Of a stretch of DNA of 64,000 bases, positions 1 to 10,700 are shown in pieces. Source of the stretch: Fistulifera solaris. Its lineage: Eukaryota; Bacillariophyta; Bacillariophyceae; Naviculales; Stauroneidaceae. The stretch covers positions 620,001 through 684,000 of the forward strand of contig AP026133.1 of NCBI GenBank assembly GCA_030295235.1, in the 5' to 3' direction. The first letter of the stretch is position 1; every line of letters begins with the position of its first letter. The notes under the pieces are model-generated. The model made no database searches. It was given only the letters and a program-made list of their open reading frames with translations, and was not told the origin of the DNA. A program made the position numbers and the translations under genes.

Positions 1-77
1 GTGACCGCACATGAATTTTTGGCCTCGCCGCAACCGAGATTCGAGCTCATAATTTTCACAAACCAAAACTTTCCACC

Positions 78-896
78 ATGCTCTTTCGATCCAGTCTCGT
101 CGCCGCCCTTTCGGCTGCTTTCCTTCAAAGCGCTGCAGCTGAAATCACGACCGATGTCGTTGGAAAAGCGGAAAGATCAAGATCTTCGACGCTGCCGGAA
201 TCCGAGAAGACCGAAACGCCATCATGATGACAATGGACTTTCTCTACGAGTTGGACGCCAACGAGAAAATTGTTGGAAAGAAAGGCTCCCAAAAACACGG
301 TACCCAAACTTTTGCCAACCAGCAGTTCACCTTTTCTGATGTCGAAGAGGTGACTTACTCCAACGTCACGGCAGATTACTTCTCCTTCGAGGCGAATGTG
401 TACGAGGCCGGTTCCATCAAGGTTGAGACGTACGTTTTCCGTGAAGATGGTGTTATCACTACTAGTGCCGAAGAAACGTTTGATGTCTTTGCAGGCGACT
501 TCAAGTTTTCCATTGAGCTCATTGATTGGAAATGGTGCGATCCCTGTGACAGCAATGAATATGGCGCCTTCGTTGATGTGGGTATCGAGTTGAAGGGAAG
601 CAAGGCCGAGCCGTCCGAGGAAGACCTCGGTGGTGGCATCCCTGTCATCTTGTCCAGCAAGATTTTGGCCGATGATGTCGTAATTGACATGCCCGCCGGA
701 TACCCTAAGGTTGTCTCCAAAGATGCCTACGACTTGGATGGAGATGGTGTCGAAGACGGTGATGGCGGTGGCAAGAAGCTCTTTATTTTCCGTTTCCCCC
801 AAAGAAGGGGGTGCCGCCCTTTACGACTATGACCCGATCATTCGTACAGGTGGGGAAACCTGCGGCATCTTCTGTCGTGCCCTTCCTTGCTTGTAA
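78..896 (+). CDS. Secreted protein of unknown function (two frame breaks)
   Basis: The ATG at 78 opens a classical signal peptide (MLFRSSLVAALSAAFLQSAAA, cleavage expected before EI). The frame is lost near 165-172, where one base seems missing, and resumes through 224-795 with an acidic, beta-rich sequence containing a WKWCDPCDS motif and a run DLDGDGVEDGDGGG that resembles a calcium-binding loop. A second break lies in the C run at 796-800, where one extra base would restore KEGGAALYDYDP and a Cys-containing tail ending at 896. With both breaks repaired the protein is about 272 aa. I do not recognise the family; extracellular or cell-wall location is inferred from the signal peptide. The two breaks fit the indel pattern seen across the window. 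Confidence 0.6.
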
Positions 897-989
897 TGTA
901 AAAGCCCGAGGATGGATTCATAAGCGCATAACTTCAAATTACAATATTAAAAAGCAAATTACAAGCAAATACAATTTATCGATTCCACT

Positions 990-2767
990 TTAGTTATACC
1001 TTGATGCTTCGTGTAGTTCCAACTCATGGCCTGTGTTGTATTCGTTAGGGAACATATGCTGGTACTCAGACCCACCTGTCAGTCGTCTCACTCGTTCGGT
1101 CAAAATGCCAAATTTACCTTGTCGAATCACAAAAACGGATGCCACAAAACCGGCGACAAAAATCCAAAATAATTTACAAAACGACCCGCAAATTGTATTT
1201 GATGTTTCTCCGCCAGTTTGAGCAGGATATTGCTTCTTCTCCTTCGTAGGTGCAGGAACAGGCGACAGCGGATTCACGGGTGCAGCTACAGGTGAAGAGT
1301 TCGGCGAAACATTTCCCGATGGGGCAAAACCTTCTTTTCAACAAGATGAGTGTAATCGCAGTGGCTTTCTGCCCATCCTACTCGGTGGTTCTTTGTGTCA
1401 AACAAAACATCATGACCCATGATCGCGTTTGCGCCCAATAAGCTGCCACTTTGTGGAGGCTCTTCCATATTGAAGCGAGCATAATAAGCACCTGTTGCTT
1501 CACTTAGCTCCATGTAATGGGTTGGAGGAAGTGCTAAGAGCACATCGTACGGGTGTTCGGGGTCAAGGTTTCCAGCCAGACTGACAACTTTATTGGGGTC
1601 GCCGACTTCTTTATTTAGTTCAATGGCACCCTGTAATTGGAGAATGATTGTGGGCAATTTCTGAATCTGCTCGTAGGTTAGATAAACTGCTCTGTTGTTG
1701 TACGCTGACCCCGTCATGGACTTCCATACTTGCTGAAACGGTTCCGCGAGTTTGTTCGTAAGGTAAGTATCTGTAGTTCCTGACTCGATTATGACAGGGC
1801 CTTGATTAAGAGCTTCTTCCGATACATCGACTTGTATAATTTTTAAGCTGGGATCTGTCGAGTTGATAGAATCACCGCCTCCTCCTTCTCGTATATAAAC
1901 TTTTCGCAGCAGTACACCATAGCTTCGTTCCCAATCCTCATCGTGAAAGGTAAACACCATCGGAGTCAGGTGAAAACGATCGTCTGTACCACCCAATGTC
2001 ATGGCTCCTGATTCGGTGCCACTTCGGTTCACATGCGGCTGACGAGAATAACACAAGGAGAACTTTTCCTCTTCCATCATGTGCGCCTCGTACATTTGAT
2101 GCCAAAAGGATTTGTCAGAATTGTCCATTCCCAAGATACCATCCGCCAATTGCTCAACAAAGAGTCCCGTGATGGAAGTTTGACAGCCAAACAACAAATC
2201 AAAAGCAAAAGCTACCGCGTGTTCCGGATCTAAATCGTCGTGTCCGCCATCATCGATGCTAATCGGCTTATTGTGCAAGCCGCCGATGTAGCAGTGATCT
2301 AAGCTTTCTTTCGCCCGCCAGCTCGAACCCTCCACATACGAGACACCGAACTGACAAAAACACTGTTTCGAAGGATCGTCGGACGATTTTGTTCCCAGAA
2401 AACATTCATCACAACTCACTTGACGGAAAGAAATCGAGTTTTCTTCTTGAAAGTAATTGTCAACGTGATAATCGATGCCACAATCATGACAGTCGGAACA
2501 GGGAAAGGCCGTACCGGGGCCTCCGGTATTGAGGATCACCGTTTGTCGTTGCGGAGGAGTTCCGCACCATAAATCCACATAGTGCGTACCGTACCCTTGA
2601 TAGAGGGCATCCACTTGTGTCGCATGGCCTTCTTCTTCAGTCGCAGATGTTTCCCCGACTAGTCGCCGGTTCCGCTGTCGAATGGCATGTTCAGGGAACA
2701 AGGGAATGTGCACGAGGCCTAGCGCCAAGTGTAGATGAAGGACCAGGAGTATTTGTTGTTGCAACAT
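990..2767 (-). CDS. Membrane-anchored pepsin-like (A1) protein lacking both catalytic Asp
   Basis: Start chosen at the ATG at 2767, which begins a hydrophobic signal peptide (MLQQQILLVLHLHLALGLVH). The A1 aspartyl-protease fold is recognisable from GTPPQRQTVIL, paired Cys motifs (CSDCHDCG, CDEC), YVEGSSW and the C-terminal GHDVLFDTKNHRVGWAES. The first active-site triplet reads NTG (codon AAT) and the second ESG (codon GAG) within IIESGTTDTYL, where active members have D[TS]G, so it is predicted to be catalytically dead. The frame breaks at the A4 run opposite 1335-1338; one missing base restores a Pro/Ser linker, a transmembrane helix (LFWIFVAGFVASVFVI) and a cytoplasmic tail ending at 990. 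Repaired length is about 592 aa. A single-pass, secretory-pathway topology is inferred. Confidence 0.85.
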
Positions 2768-3557
2768 TGTGCAACGAAACGTTTCTTTGGTCAGTAGGAG
2801 ACAGGATGATACGACTTGACATGCAATGAGCAAAACTTGGAGCTCGTAATTAATTTCTCTCCACTACTTTTTCTCCTGTTCACACCGTCGTATCCTCTAT
2901 GAAAGCAAGAAACGGTATGGGTAGATAGGAGCAAGGGGTTGAGTTCCACGACGATACGAATGAAGTATGAAAAAATAATGTTTATCACGATCATCGCAAA
3001 ATCTTTTGTCACGAAAAGATCCGCGCGCACCTATCGTTGCAAGCCCTTTTGAAAAGACAATTCGCCTACTTTTCGTTTGAGTGCATGAAGTACCGGTTCA
3101 GTCTCCGTTATGGGTCAGGTTTGCCTTAGAAAATTGTTTAGACATAAGACATAACACTAGGTTTTACGCCTTGCGACGTGCGACTTCATTTCAATCACGA
3201 ATAGTATGAAACAAAGTATTTCCCCGGCTCACTCTGCTAGCTGGATATTGTTGACAGGACCATCACACTATTTGAATCCTTTCAACGACAGCAGTTGTAT
3301 CACATTCACATGTCAACTGTTGTTTTGGTAGATCACTGTAGACACCATGTGTTGGTTTACGACGTAGTGAATGCATTTCAGTCATGATCTTTTCGAGCCA
3401 AACTGCCACTTGACACTAATTATTTGACCTCGCTCATTCTGCTACCAATTAAGACTCATTGGACCATCTTTCAAATATCATTACAAGCCGAAATGCCATT
3501 TCACACATGCAAGAATCGATTAACAATTGGATGACTTTATTGGGAACACACTCTCAT
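2768..3557. other. Intergenic region
   Basis: Between two genes transcribed leftwards. No open frame with coding character, hairpin or repeat stands out. It must hold the promoter of the pepsin-like gene on its left side and the 3' end of the hydratase gene on its right. Confidence 0.5.
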
Positions 3558-4444
3558 TTACAATCGCGCTTTATAGTTAGGCGGTCGGTGTTTTCCGTTT
3601 GAACCAATTTTCAGTGACTTGGCCGCTTCTAACGTGTGTCCATTATCGAATCGTTCGTCCAGATGGACTAACTCTCTTCGACAGACTTCCTGTAACTGCT
3701 CTTTTCGGCAACCACCACGAATGAGATGTACGAAATAGGAGCTCGTGCGTGCACCCAACGGCAACGATAGAAGACTACGATCCAACTCTGAGCATAAATT
3801 TTCAGCCACGTTGTTGGTATAATCGAAGGAGGTCTTGTCATTCGGAATGTTCGGCTCGACTACTCTCGAAATAATATTGTAGTCCAAAGCCGTGGCAGCA
3901 TCAATCTTTTTCCCAGTAGCAACAATTCATTCGCTTTCGAGAGACCCATGCTTTCTCGAAATGTCACGGAGGAACACAGCTCCGGCACCAAAGCTAAACG
4001 AGTAAAGGGTGCCCAGAATGAGGCATCTTGCGATGCGTGTACCAAATCGCAGTGCATCAGAAGCGTCACGGCGATTCCCACTGCTGGACCTTGTACCGCC
4101 GCGGCAATGATTTTGGGGTAAGCGATCAGTGACATCATAAAACGACCGGCTGGTTTTTGCAACGTCCGTCGTCCTCCAGCTTCGGGGTGGAAGTTTCCGT
4201 TTTTGAGATCTGCACCGCTACTAAAGTATTCCCCCGTTCCGGTCAATACAATAGCAGCTATCGAGTCATCATCAATAGTGGCATTCATTAAATCAATCAA
4301 ATCTTCGTACATGTCATCGTTAAAAGCGTTCATGGAGCGCGGGCGGTGAAGAGCCACCATCAGAATAGATCTTTCTTTGCCACGTCGACAAACTCTGAGC
4401 ATACCCCGCCCGAAGAGGACTGATGAAATTCCAGAAGCGATCAT
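3558..4444 (-). CDS. Enoyl-CoA hydratase/isomerase, probably peroxisomal
   Basis: Crotonase-superfamily protein. Start taken at the ATG at 4444 (MIASGISSVLFGRG). Family marks in order: LHRPRSMNAFNDDMY (substrate-binding N-terminus), GTGEYFSSGADLKN (first oxyanion-hole segment), QGPAVGIAVTLLMHCDLVHAS (second oxyanion-hole segment) and LVPELCSS, where Glu sits as in the catalytic PEGCSS motif of peroxisomal delta3,delta2-enoyl-CoA isomerases (ECI2/PECI). The frame breaks at the T5/A5 run 3907-3911; one missing base gives GKKIDAATALDYNIISRVVE, typical of the family. Repaired length is 295 aa. The C-terminus is KARL, matching the PTS1 consensus [SAC]-[KRH]-L. The likely role is handling unsaturated fatty acyl-CoA in peroxisomal beta-oxidation; isomerase rather than hydratase is an inference from the PE-CSS motif. 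Confidence 0.8.
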
Positions 4445-4605
4445 GATATCTCCGAGAAGGAATAAAGCCGAAGGTGCAATTTGCAATACTAAATGCAAAG
4501 GAAGTACGGTACCGGTACCCAAATTAGGTGTTTGTCTCGTGTGCGATAGCGGTTTGAGTTTTAGGTGTGCGGTGTGCGGTGTGCGTAGCTCTTTTGTGTG
4601 TACCA

Positions 4606-4767
4606 GGGAAGGACGTTAAAATTCTGCCTCCCTGTACAAGGTTCTACGTAGCGTCTACGAAGAGGCAGAATTTTAACGCCGTTCCCCGGGAAGGACGTTA
4701 AAATTCTGCCTCCCAGTACAAGATTCCACGTAGCATCTACGACGAGGCAGAATTTTAACGCCCTCCC
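4606..4767. repeat. Two tandem ~80-bp palindromic MITE-like elements
   Basis: Two head-to-tail copies, 4606-4686 and 4688-4767. Each starts GGGAAGGACGTTAAAATTCT and ends with a near-perfect inverted copy (TIRs 4606-4630 / 4662-4686 and 4688-4712 / 4744-4767). The ~30-bp centres are also related (ACGTAGCGTCTACGA versus ACGTAGCATCTACGA). The outer flanks TACCAGGG and CCCAGGTA extend the symmetry and contain GTAC. The pair sits upstream of the hydratase gene. Structure is seen directly; a transposon origin is inferred. Confidence 0.75.
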
Positions 4768-5787
4768 AGGTACGTTGTAGGTGTACGTAGTGTGAAGGAC
4801 GACCTGATAAATACAAAGTAACTAGTACAGAACTCCATTGTATCGCTCCGGGTCTTGTGGCAGGATTTTCAACAGTTTCATTAATTTGACAGCGTTCTCC
4901 ATACCATGTACAAAGTAGTCGTAAGGTCCAAGAACATGCATCTTGTTCGTGCTCCACCTCGTTATCTAAAACCCTCTGCCTCACTCCATCCTAAAAACCC
5001 TAAGAATTGAGTATCTCTCTTCGCCATATTGGCTTTGATCTGTTTGTAGTAACTGTTCTATATCTTTTAACAAAGATATGCTATCCTTGGATAGCTTTTT
5101 GTTATACTATTCTTTGCGAACGGGAGGAATCCGCTGCGCTTGCGCAGTCTCCTCCACGCATGGTCTAGGCATTTCACACACCGCCCTGACTGTGCAACCC
5201 CCTCAATCCTAATCAATCCTTTCCACATCAACCCCCTTATTTATTATCCCCACTCACACCTCATGCAATGCAAACCGTTCACAGAACGAAAGTGTAATGC
5301 TTACATTATCATTAGCGTTCTATTTATGTATAATGTTTTCTGTGTAGCTCTGTTCATCGTTGCATCATTCCTAGCACCAACTTTTCCGCCATGAAAGAAG
5401 AAAACTCTATCCCAATCTTTGTGTTATGTTTTAGTAAAAGACGATTTCAGGATAGTGCCTAATGCAATAATTAAGGCGTTTCCCATGATTGCCAAATCAT
5501 ACATGAAAAACGCTTCACTGTCTTTGATTTCCTTCGATCATCTATCACGGTTATCGTTTTGGTGGACGATTCGCAGTGCGCATCTCGATCATCTGACATT
5601 TTTGCCTCGTGGTAATACAGGAATTCGTATGCAGTGGAGTATTTATGGTATCATCAAATCTTAGAGGTGATCAACCGGTATTTCAGCAAAGCATAATGAG
5701 AACATTGTGTCGTGAAATACGACCAGAAAGCAGTATGTCTGTGGTTGGTGGCTGGTCAATCGTTGGTCATTTTAGACAGCAATCGTC
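4768..5787. other. Intergenic region, no convincing gene
   Basis: Several short open frames occur (for example 5140-5394 and 5419-5664, plus) but have no recognisable domain or coding composition. An imperfect hairpin (GAGGAATCCGCTGCGC with GCGCAGTCTCCTC) lies near 5123-5155, and an AT-rich stretch with CTATCC..GGATAG near 5080-5095. Confidence 0.4.
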
Positions 5788-6540
5788 CTAGCCATACTTG
5801 GACTTCATGGCATCACTCATTTTCAACAATTGCATCCAATGATCCACCACATGTTCCCCCTTTTCCTTTAGTTCATTGACACCAGCGTACGTTAAGACTT
5901 GCCGTGAGTGTCCCGCTAACACAATCAAAGTCGGAATCTCTCGTTTGCGTGCAATTTTCAGTACCGACATTTCTTTCTTCGCGCATGTTTTAAAGTGGCG
6001 TTTGATATTCTGACGGTCCTCGGAATCGAATGGGACGGTCATCCAGTTTCGCCGAATGTATTGTTGCATCTCGGCGTCGTTGCGATCCGAAGATATGAAG
6101 ACCAACGAAAGGTCATGGACTTCTTCGGGAGCCGCATTGTCGCCATTTTGAGGAGGCAATAGTAAATCACCGAGTTTTTCGTCAATCATTTTCGTGACCG
6201 GTGTTGACATTGGACACCAGGATGCAGCGAAGTAGAGGAGGACTATTTTGGAGTTTTGTAAAGCATATTGCAGGGACGGAAATTGATCCAGAGGTTCGGC
6301 ATTCTCGTCAAGTAGGGCACTGGAATACATTTCGACAACGGTAGAGCGACTACCCAGTATCCGATGCAACACAGCGACAGTAACAGCCAATACGAAAAGA
6401 AGTCCGATCCATTTGAGACGTCGTCGGATATCGGAGCTGCGTCGTCGTTGCCGGCGTTCACCGACACGCCGTGAGGTTACTGCGCTCGCGTCTTGTGTTG
6501 TCATGGGTAAAGTAGCACGTTGATTTATTCGTTTCTGCAT
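5788..6540 (-). CDS. Membrane thioredoxin-like (tryparedoxin/nucleoredoxin-type) protein
   Basis: 250 aa, start at the ATG at 6540. A basic N-terminus (RRVGERRQRRRSSDIRRR) precedes one transmembrane helix (LKWIGLLFVLAVTVAVL), giving a signal-anchor topology. The rest is a thioredoxin fold of the tryparedoxin/nucleoredoxin type: KIVLLYFAASWCPMS, then LVFISSDRNDAEMQQYI and the conserved WMTVPFDSEDRQNIKRHF, then IPTLIVLAG with the cis-Pro. The active site is WCPMS, so only the first Cys is present and the resolving Cys is Ser; a two-Cys disulfide reductase cycle is not possible there, although a Cys occurs in HFKTCAKKE. Redox or chaperone-like function on a membrane is inferred. The frame is intact. 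Confidence 0.8.
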   Translation of the reverse strand: MQKRINQRATLPMTTQDASAVTSRRVGERRQRRRSSDIRRRLKWIGLLFVLAVTVAVLHRILGSRSTVVEMYSSALLDENAEPLDQFPSLQYALQNSKIVLLYFAASWCPMSTPVTKMIDEKLGDLLLPPQNGDNAAPEEVHDLSLVFISSDRNDAEMQQYIRRNWMTVPFDSEDRQNIKRHFKTCAKKEMSVLKIARKREIPTLIVLAGHSRQVLTYAGVNELKEKGEHVVDHWMQLLKMSDAMKSKYG

Positions 6541-7788
6541 TTTGGTAGGAGTATTGATTTGACTCGCTGCGTTTGATTCATGTTGGACGAGGGGATAAAA
6601 TAATATTGGGTCATGCGGTCATGGAAGGACGGAGCGCGCAATGCGAGGTTCGAGGTGTGAGAGCATCGTGATGTTTATTCGTACTCCGTAATTCACACTG
6701 ATATCCGACTAAAAATCGAGTCCCGATCCTAGCATTCCTTAATGAGGTCAAAGTCTACTGATCGTAAAAACAACAACATATAATTATTGCCTTTATTTTG
6801 CTCTGCATTTTTGAAAGATAGTGCTGAACAGATAGCGGTGTTTCATTCCTTTGCCATCGCCGTTCAAGAAAAAGGATCGAGCTATCGATGAACGATTTCA
6901 TCTTGAGTGGGGCGGCGGGGTTCAGAGTTCCACCTTCAAAAAGCCGCCTCATGCTGCGAGTTGCGTGTGAAGAGTGAAGAGAGGAGAGGAACTTTAAACC
7001 GGTGACTTAGGACTTAGGACTTGTAAAGAACAGGTTTCTTGACTCTGGACCGCGATCCTCAATCCGACCTTTCTTCATTGCTCACCAAAAGTTCCACAGT
7101 TCATGGTTCATGGTTGGTCGTAAAACTTACCCATTGGCCAACCAGTGATCATAATAGAACCAAAACATTCGTGAGTCATTGACCACTGATCACTTCATGG
7201 GTCTGTAGCTTTTGACTATAGAAATATTTGTGAGGATTACAGATCTCTGTGAATAGCAACTACATTCATACTAGAATGAGACCCAAAGGCCCAATCACAA
7301 TGGCTTCAAGTTGCAACGTTGCATGACCATCAGAGAACGTGAATCGAGAAATATCGAAACATTTGAGAGTTGAGAGTTCAGAATCATATTTTGTTAATAG
7401 GTAGTGTTGTAGTTTTAGTACTCCGTAGTCTGTATCATGCCTGGCGCTTGGATGCCGAAGCCATCATGCTTACTGTAAATCCACTCTATAGCCAATAGCC
7501 ACATTTACCAGTGAACTTTATGACTGTTTATTCCTAAAAACGGTAGAAGAAATCGCGTTACCAGGTACTTTACTGTACAGAACCATGATTCAGCGTCCAA
7601 GCCCACATCGAACATTTGCCCACAACTGAGCGCTAAACGCCCTTTCGCTTCCGGCTTTTGAATCTCTCACCAATATCCAGCGTCAACACTTTTATTCACT
7701 TTTTGCTAATTGGTCTTTTAGCAGAGGTGCGACTCACATCAAAGCGAAAACAAGATTCTGTTTGCCTTGCACCTCGATCGATAGGAAA
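6541..7788. other. Intergenic region between divergent genes
   Basis: Divergently transcribed genes flank it (thioredoxin-like leftwards, SdrD-like rightwards), so both promoters should lie here. I see no credible open frame or strong repeat; only short partial repeats such as GTGAGTCATTGACC..CTGATCACTTCATGG around 7140-7200. Confidence 0.4.
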
Positions 7789-10700
7789 ATGAGATTGATA
7801 ACATCAATAGTTGGAACCAGCTTCTTGCTCAATCTTGCTGCTCATGGGAGCGCAAACAGTCTTCCTCCCGAATGCCGCAATATTACAGCTCCAGCACCAG
7901 AACCGGAAGAAGAACCGTCGTGCTTCGCAGAGAACGAGATCTGCACTACGGACGAAGACGGTTGCTGCCAAGGTCTTTCTTGCAACGGATTCGGGTTCTT
8001 TAAGAAGTGCACTGAACCGCCGGTTTGTTTAACGAGATGGCAACAGTGTAACGGCGACGTCTCTTGCTGCTCTGGATTGAAGTGCGTTATCCGAGAGAGT
8101 GGAAGTATGGAATGCGACGAGGAACAAATCGGAACGCGAACCCTCGAGCTTGTCGAGGCATCGCTGGTAGCAGCTACCGCATCTCCAACTGGGGCTCCGC
8201 GAAATTCGAATCTCGTCACGACTCATCCTCCTCCTGGCGCCAAAGTCGAATTCAAGGGGGCAATCACATCCGGTGATCCGCATATTACCACTTTTGATGG
8301 CCATAAATATGATTGCCAGTAAGTAATATTCATTCTTTGCGAAGCATTTCATATACCTGACCTAACACAAGCTTTCAATCCACCAGAGCGGAGGGCGAAG
8401 TAATTTTGGCAAAGTCCTTGGTAACCAGACGTGAAGTGCAAGCCAGATACAAGCACATGTCAAACAGGAAAGCGATAAGCGTTGGAACAGGCGTTGCCAT
8501 TCAGGACGAGGGTGATACTCCGCTCATCGAGATTTCGATAGCCTCATTGCCAGAGACGGTAGGAAACAAAATGGATGACTGCACTCTGCTCTTTTTTTGT
8601 CGATAGGGTTCAGAAGGATCTGTTTCAAGGCTATGAGGATCAGAAGGTTGTTGTCAAGTTCGTCAAGTCCAGGATAACTGTTACTTACAAAGCAACAGGC
8701 ATGGAGACAACGATCAACTACACTAGGTGCCGTATGGATATCAGTCTGAAAATGCCCTTAACTGACGTCACATATGGAGTTCTTGGGACGCCAAACGGTA
8801 ACGCGGCTGATGATTGGACGACATTGTCTGGGGAAATCTTTACGCCAGTCTCGCGCGCCGATAGTATGAGGAAGGCTGGTTACGACTTTTGTGCGCAAAA
8901 TTTTTGTCTCCGAGACCCAGAGCTAAGTCTCTTTACCTACGCTGAACCTGGCATGGACTTTGACCGATACAATCGCTGCGACCTTCCGTATGGTGAGACC
9001 CTTGATCAGTTCATAACCGAAGTTCCCCAGTGGGTTGTTGATGCTTGTGGATCGGATTTGTAAGTACTTGTTATCTTGATGCCACATATTCCTTGCTTTT
9101 TCTTACACCAACTTTTCATCCAGGGCATGCATCATGGATGTGCGTAACGGAGATGTTGAAGACGCCCGTATGCTGCGACTAGCTCGCTTGGAGGTTGCTC
9201 AGATTTGCAATCCGACAGGCGGAGAATGCGATGAATCGTCATGCTGTGGCAACGTTCAATGTGTGGATTATGGTGGGAACGCAGGAAAGTTGTGTGGTGG
9301 CGACATGACGGTGAGTTACTGTCAGGCACGTTGTTTCAACTAGCTACTTCCCAGATGGACTCACTCTCATTTAAAACTTATTGCTGCAATGCAGTGCTCT
9401 CCCGAGTTTGGAAACTGTGCCAGATTAGGATGCTGCGGAGATATGACTTGCGTCGAATTAAACGACGGCAGCATGCAATGCCGCAAAGAATTAGTTTGTC
9501 AAGAGGAATGGATGAGTTGCGGATCCGATAGCGATTGCTGTGACGGAACTGTCTGTCTCAACAACACAGTCAAAGGCGTGAAACAGTGTCGCAAACTACC
9601 TACCTGCATGAAGAATCTCGATGACTGCAGCTTAGTTGGTTGCTGTGGGAGCTTGAAATGTACCACTCTTTCCAATGGCGCTAAACAGTGCATAGATCAG
9701 CCTGGATGTTGGCGAGACCAATGGAAGGATTGTTCTGTGACTCCATGCTGTGACGGCTTGCATTGTATAAGGGAGACAGATGGCCGTAACGTGTGCAAGC
9801 GACTTCCCCAGTGCGCAAAACTTGGCACAAGCTGCCAACATATCCCTTGTTGCGAAAGTAACGATGGCCCAACACAATGCATTGAAGTCACTGACTTACA
9901 TGGAAATACGGGAAAACAGTGCCGCCTTGTACCCGGTGATATTGAAGTAAAGGTATTCCATGATATGAATGGCAACGGCGTGCTCGACACTGACGAAGTG
10001 GGTGTGGAAGGTGTGAAACTCGCCATCATGGAAGAAATCAACCAACACGGTGTTCAGAGAATTAAGATTACAGATGATCGTACTACCAATGCCGATGGAA
10101 TTGTTACTTTTCAATCAATGCCCAAGGGGAAAAATCTCAGAGTTGTTGTTGTAGAAGCCCCCGTGGAGCAATTCCTACCGCAAAGACACCATCTGGGGCG
10201 GACAGAAAAATTGACTCCAATCTTCGCAGTGACGGAATGTCAGACATCTTCAAGCAAGTAGGTACAAAATACACTGACACCATGTTGGGATATAGACTTC
10301 CTCGTGATGTTGAGGTTCGTGTTTTCAATGACGCAAATGCCAATGGTATCCAAGACGAAGGAGAAGTTGGCATTAAAGGCGTCCATCTTCGATTGGTTCA
10401 GTCCAATTACTCAGATATCGCCAATGTCGGAGGGAATGCTCATGAGGAACATGTAACTGACGAAAATGGATTCGTTCGATTTCAGAGTGTGCCCCAGAAC
10501 GTGCACATGCGTGTGCAAGTTACCAAAAAGCCCGACGGAGCAATCCCAACGCATAAAGACAGAGGCGACAAGCACCAGGATTCTGATTTGAATACAAACG
10601 GATACACCGATACTTTCTCCGTCGGAGCTGGCTCTGGTGTCTATGCAGAGGTAAGAGAAGAGATTCAGCAGCGGTAACCCCAATCACGAGCACTTCCTAA

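Noticed and set aside
5140-5664. Two plus-strand open frames upstream of the thioredoxin-like gene
   Set aside because: AT-rich chance frames with no domain and no start context.
7911-9925. Cys repeats considered as a venom-type toxin
   Set aside because: The knot-like spacing occurs in many structural proteins, and the repeats are part of a 1635-residue secreted protein with VWD and SdrD-B modules, so a structural role is more likely.
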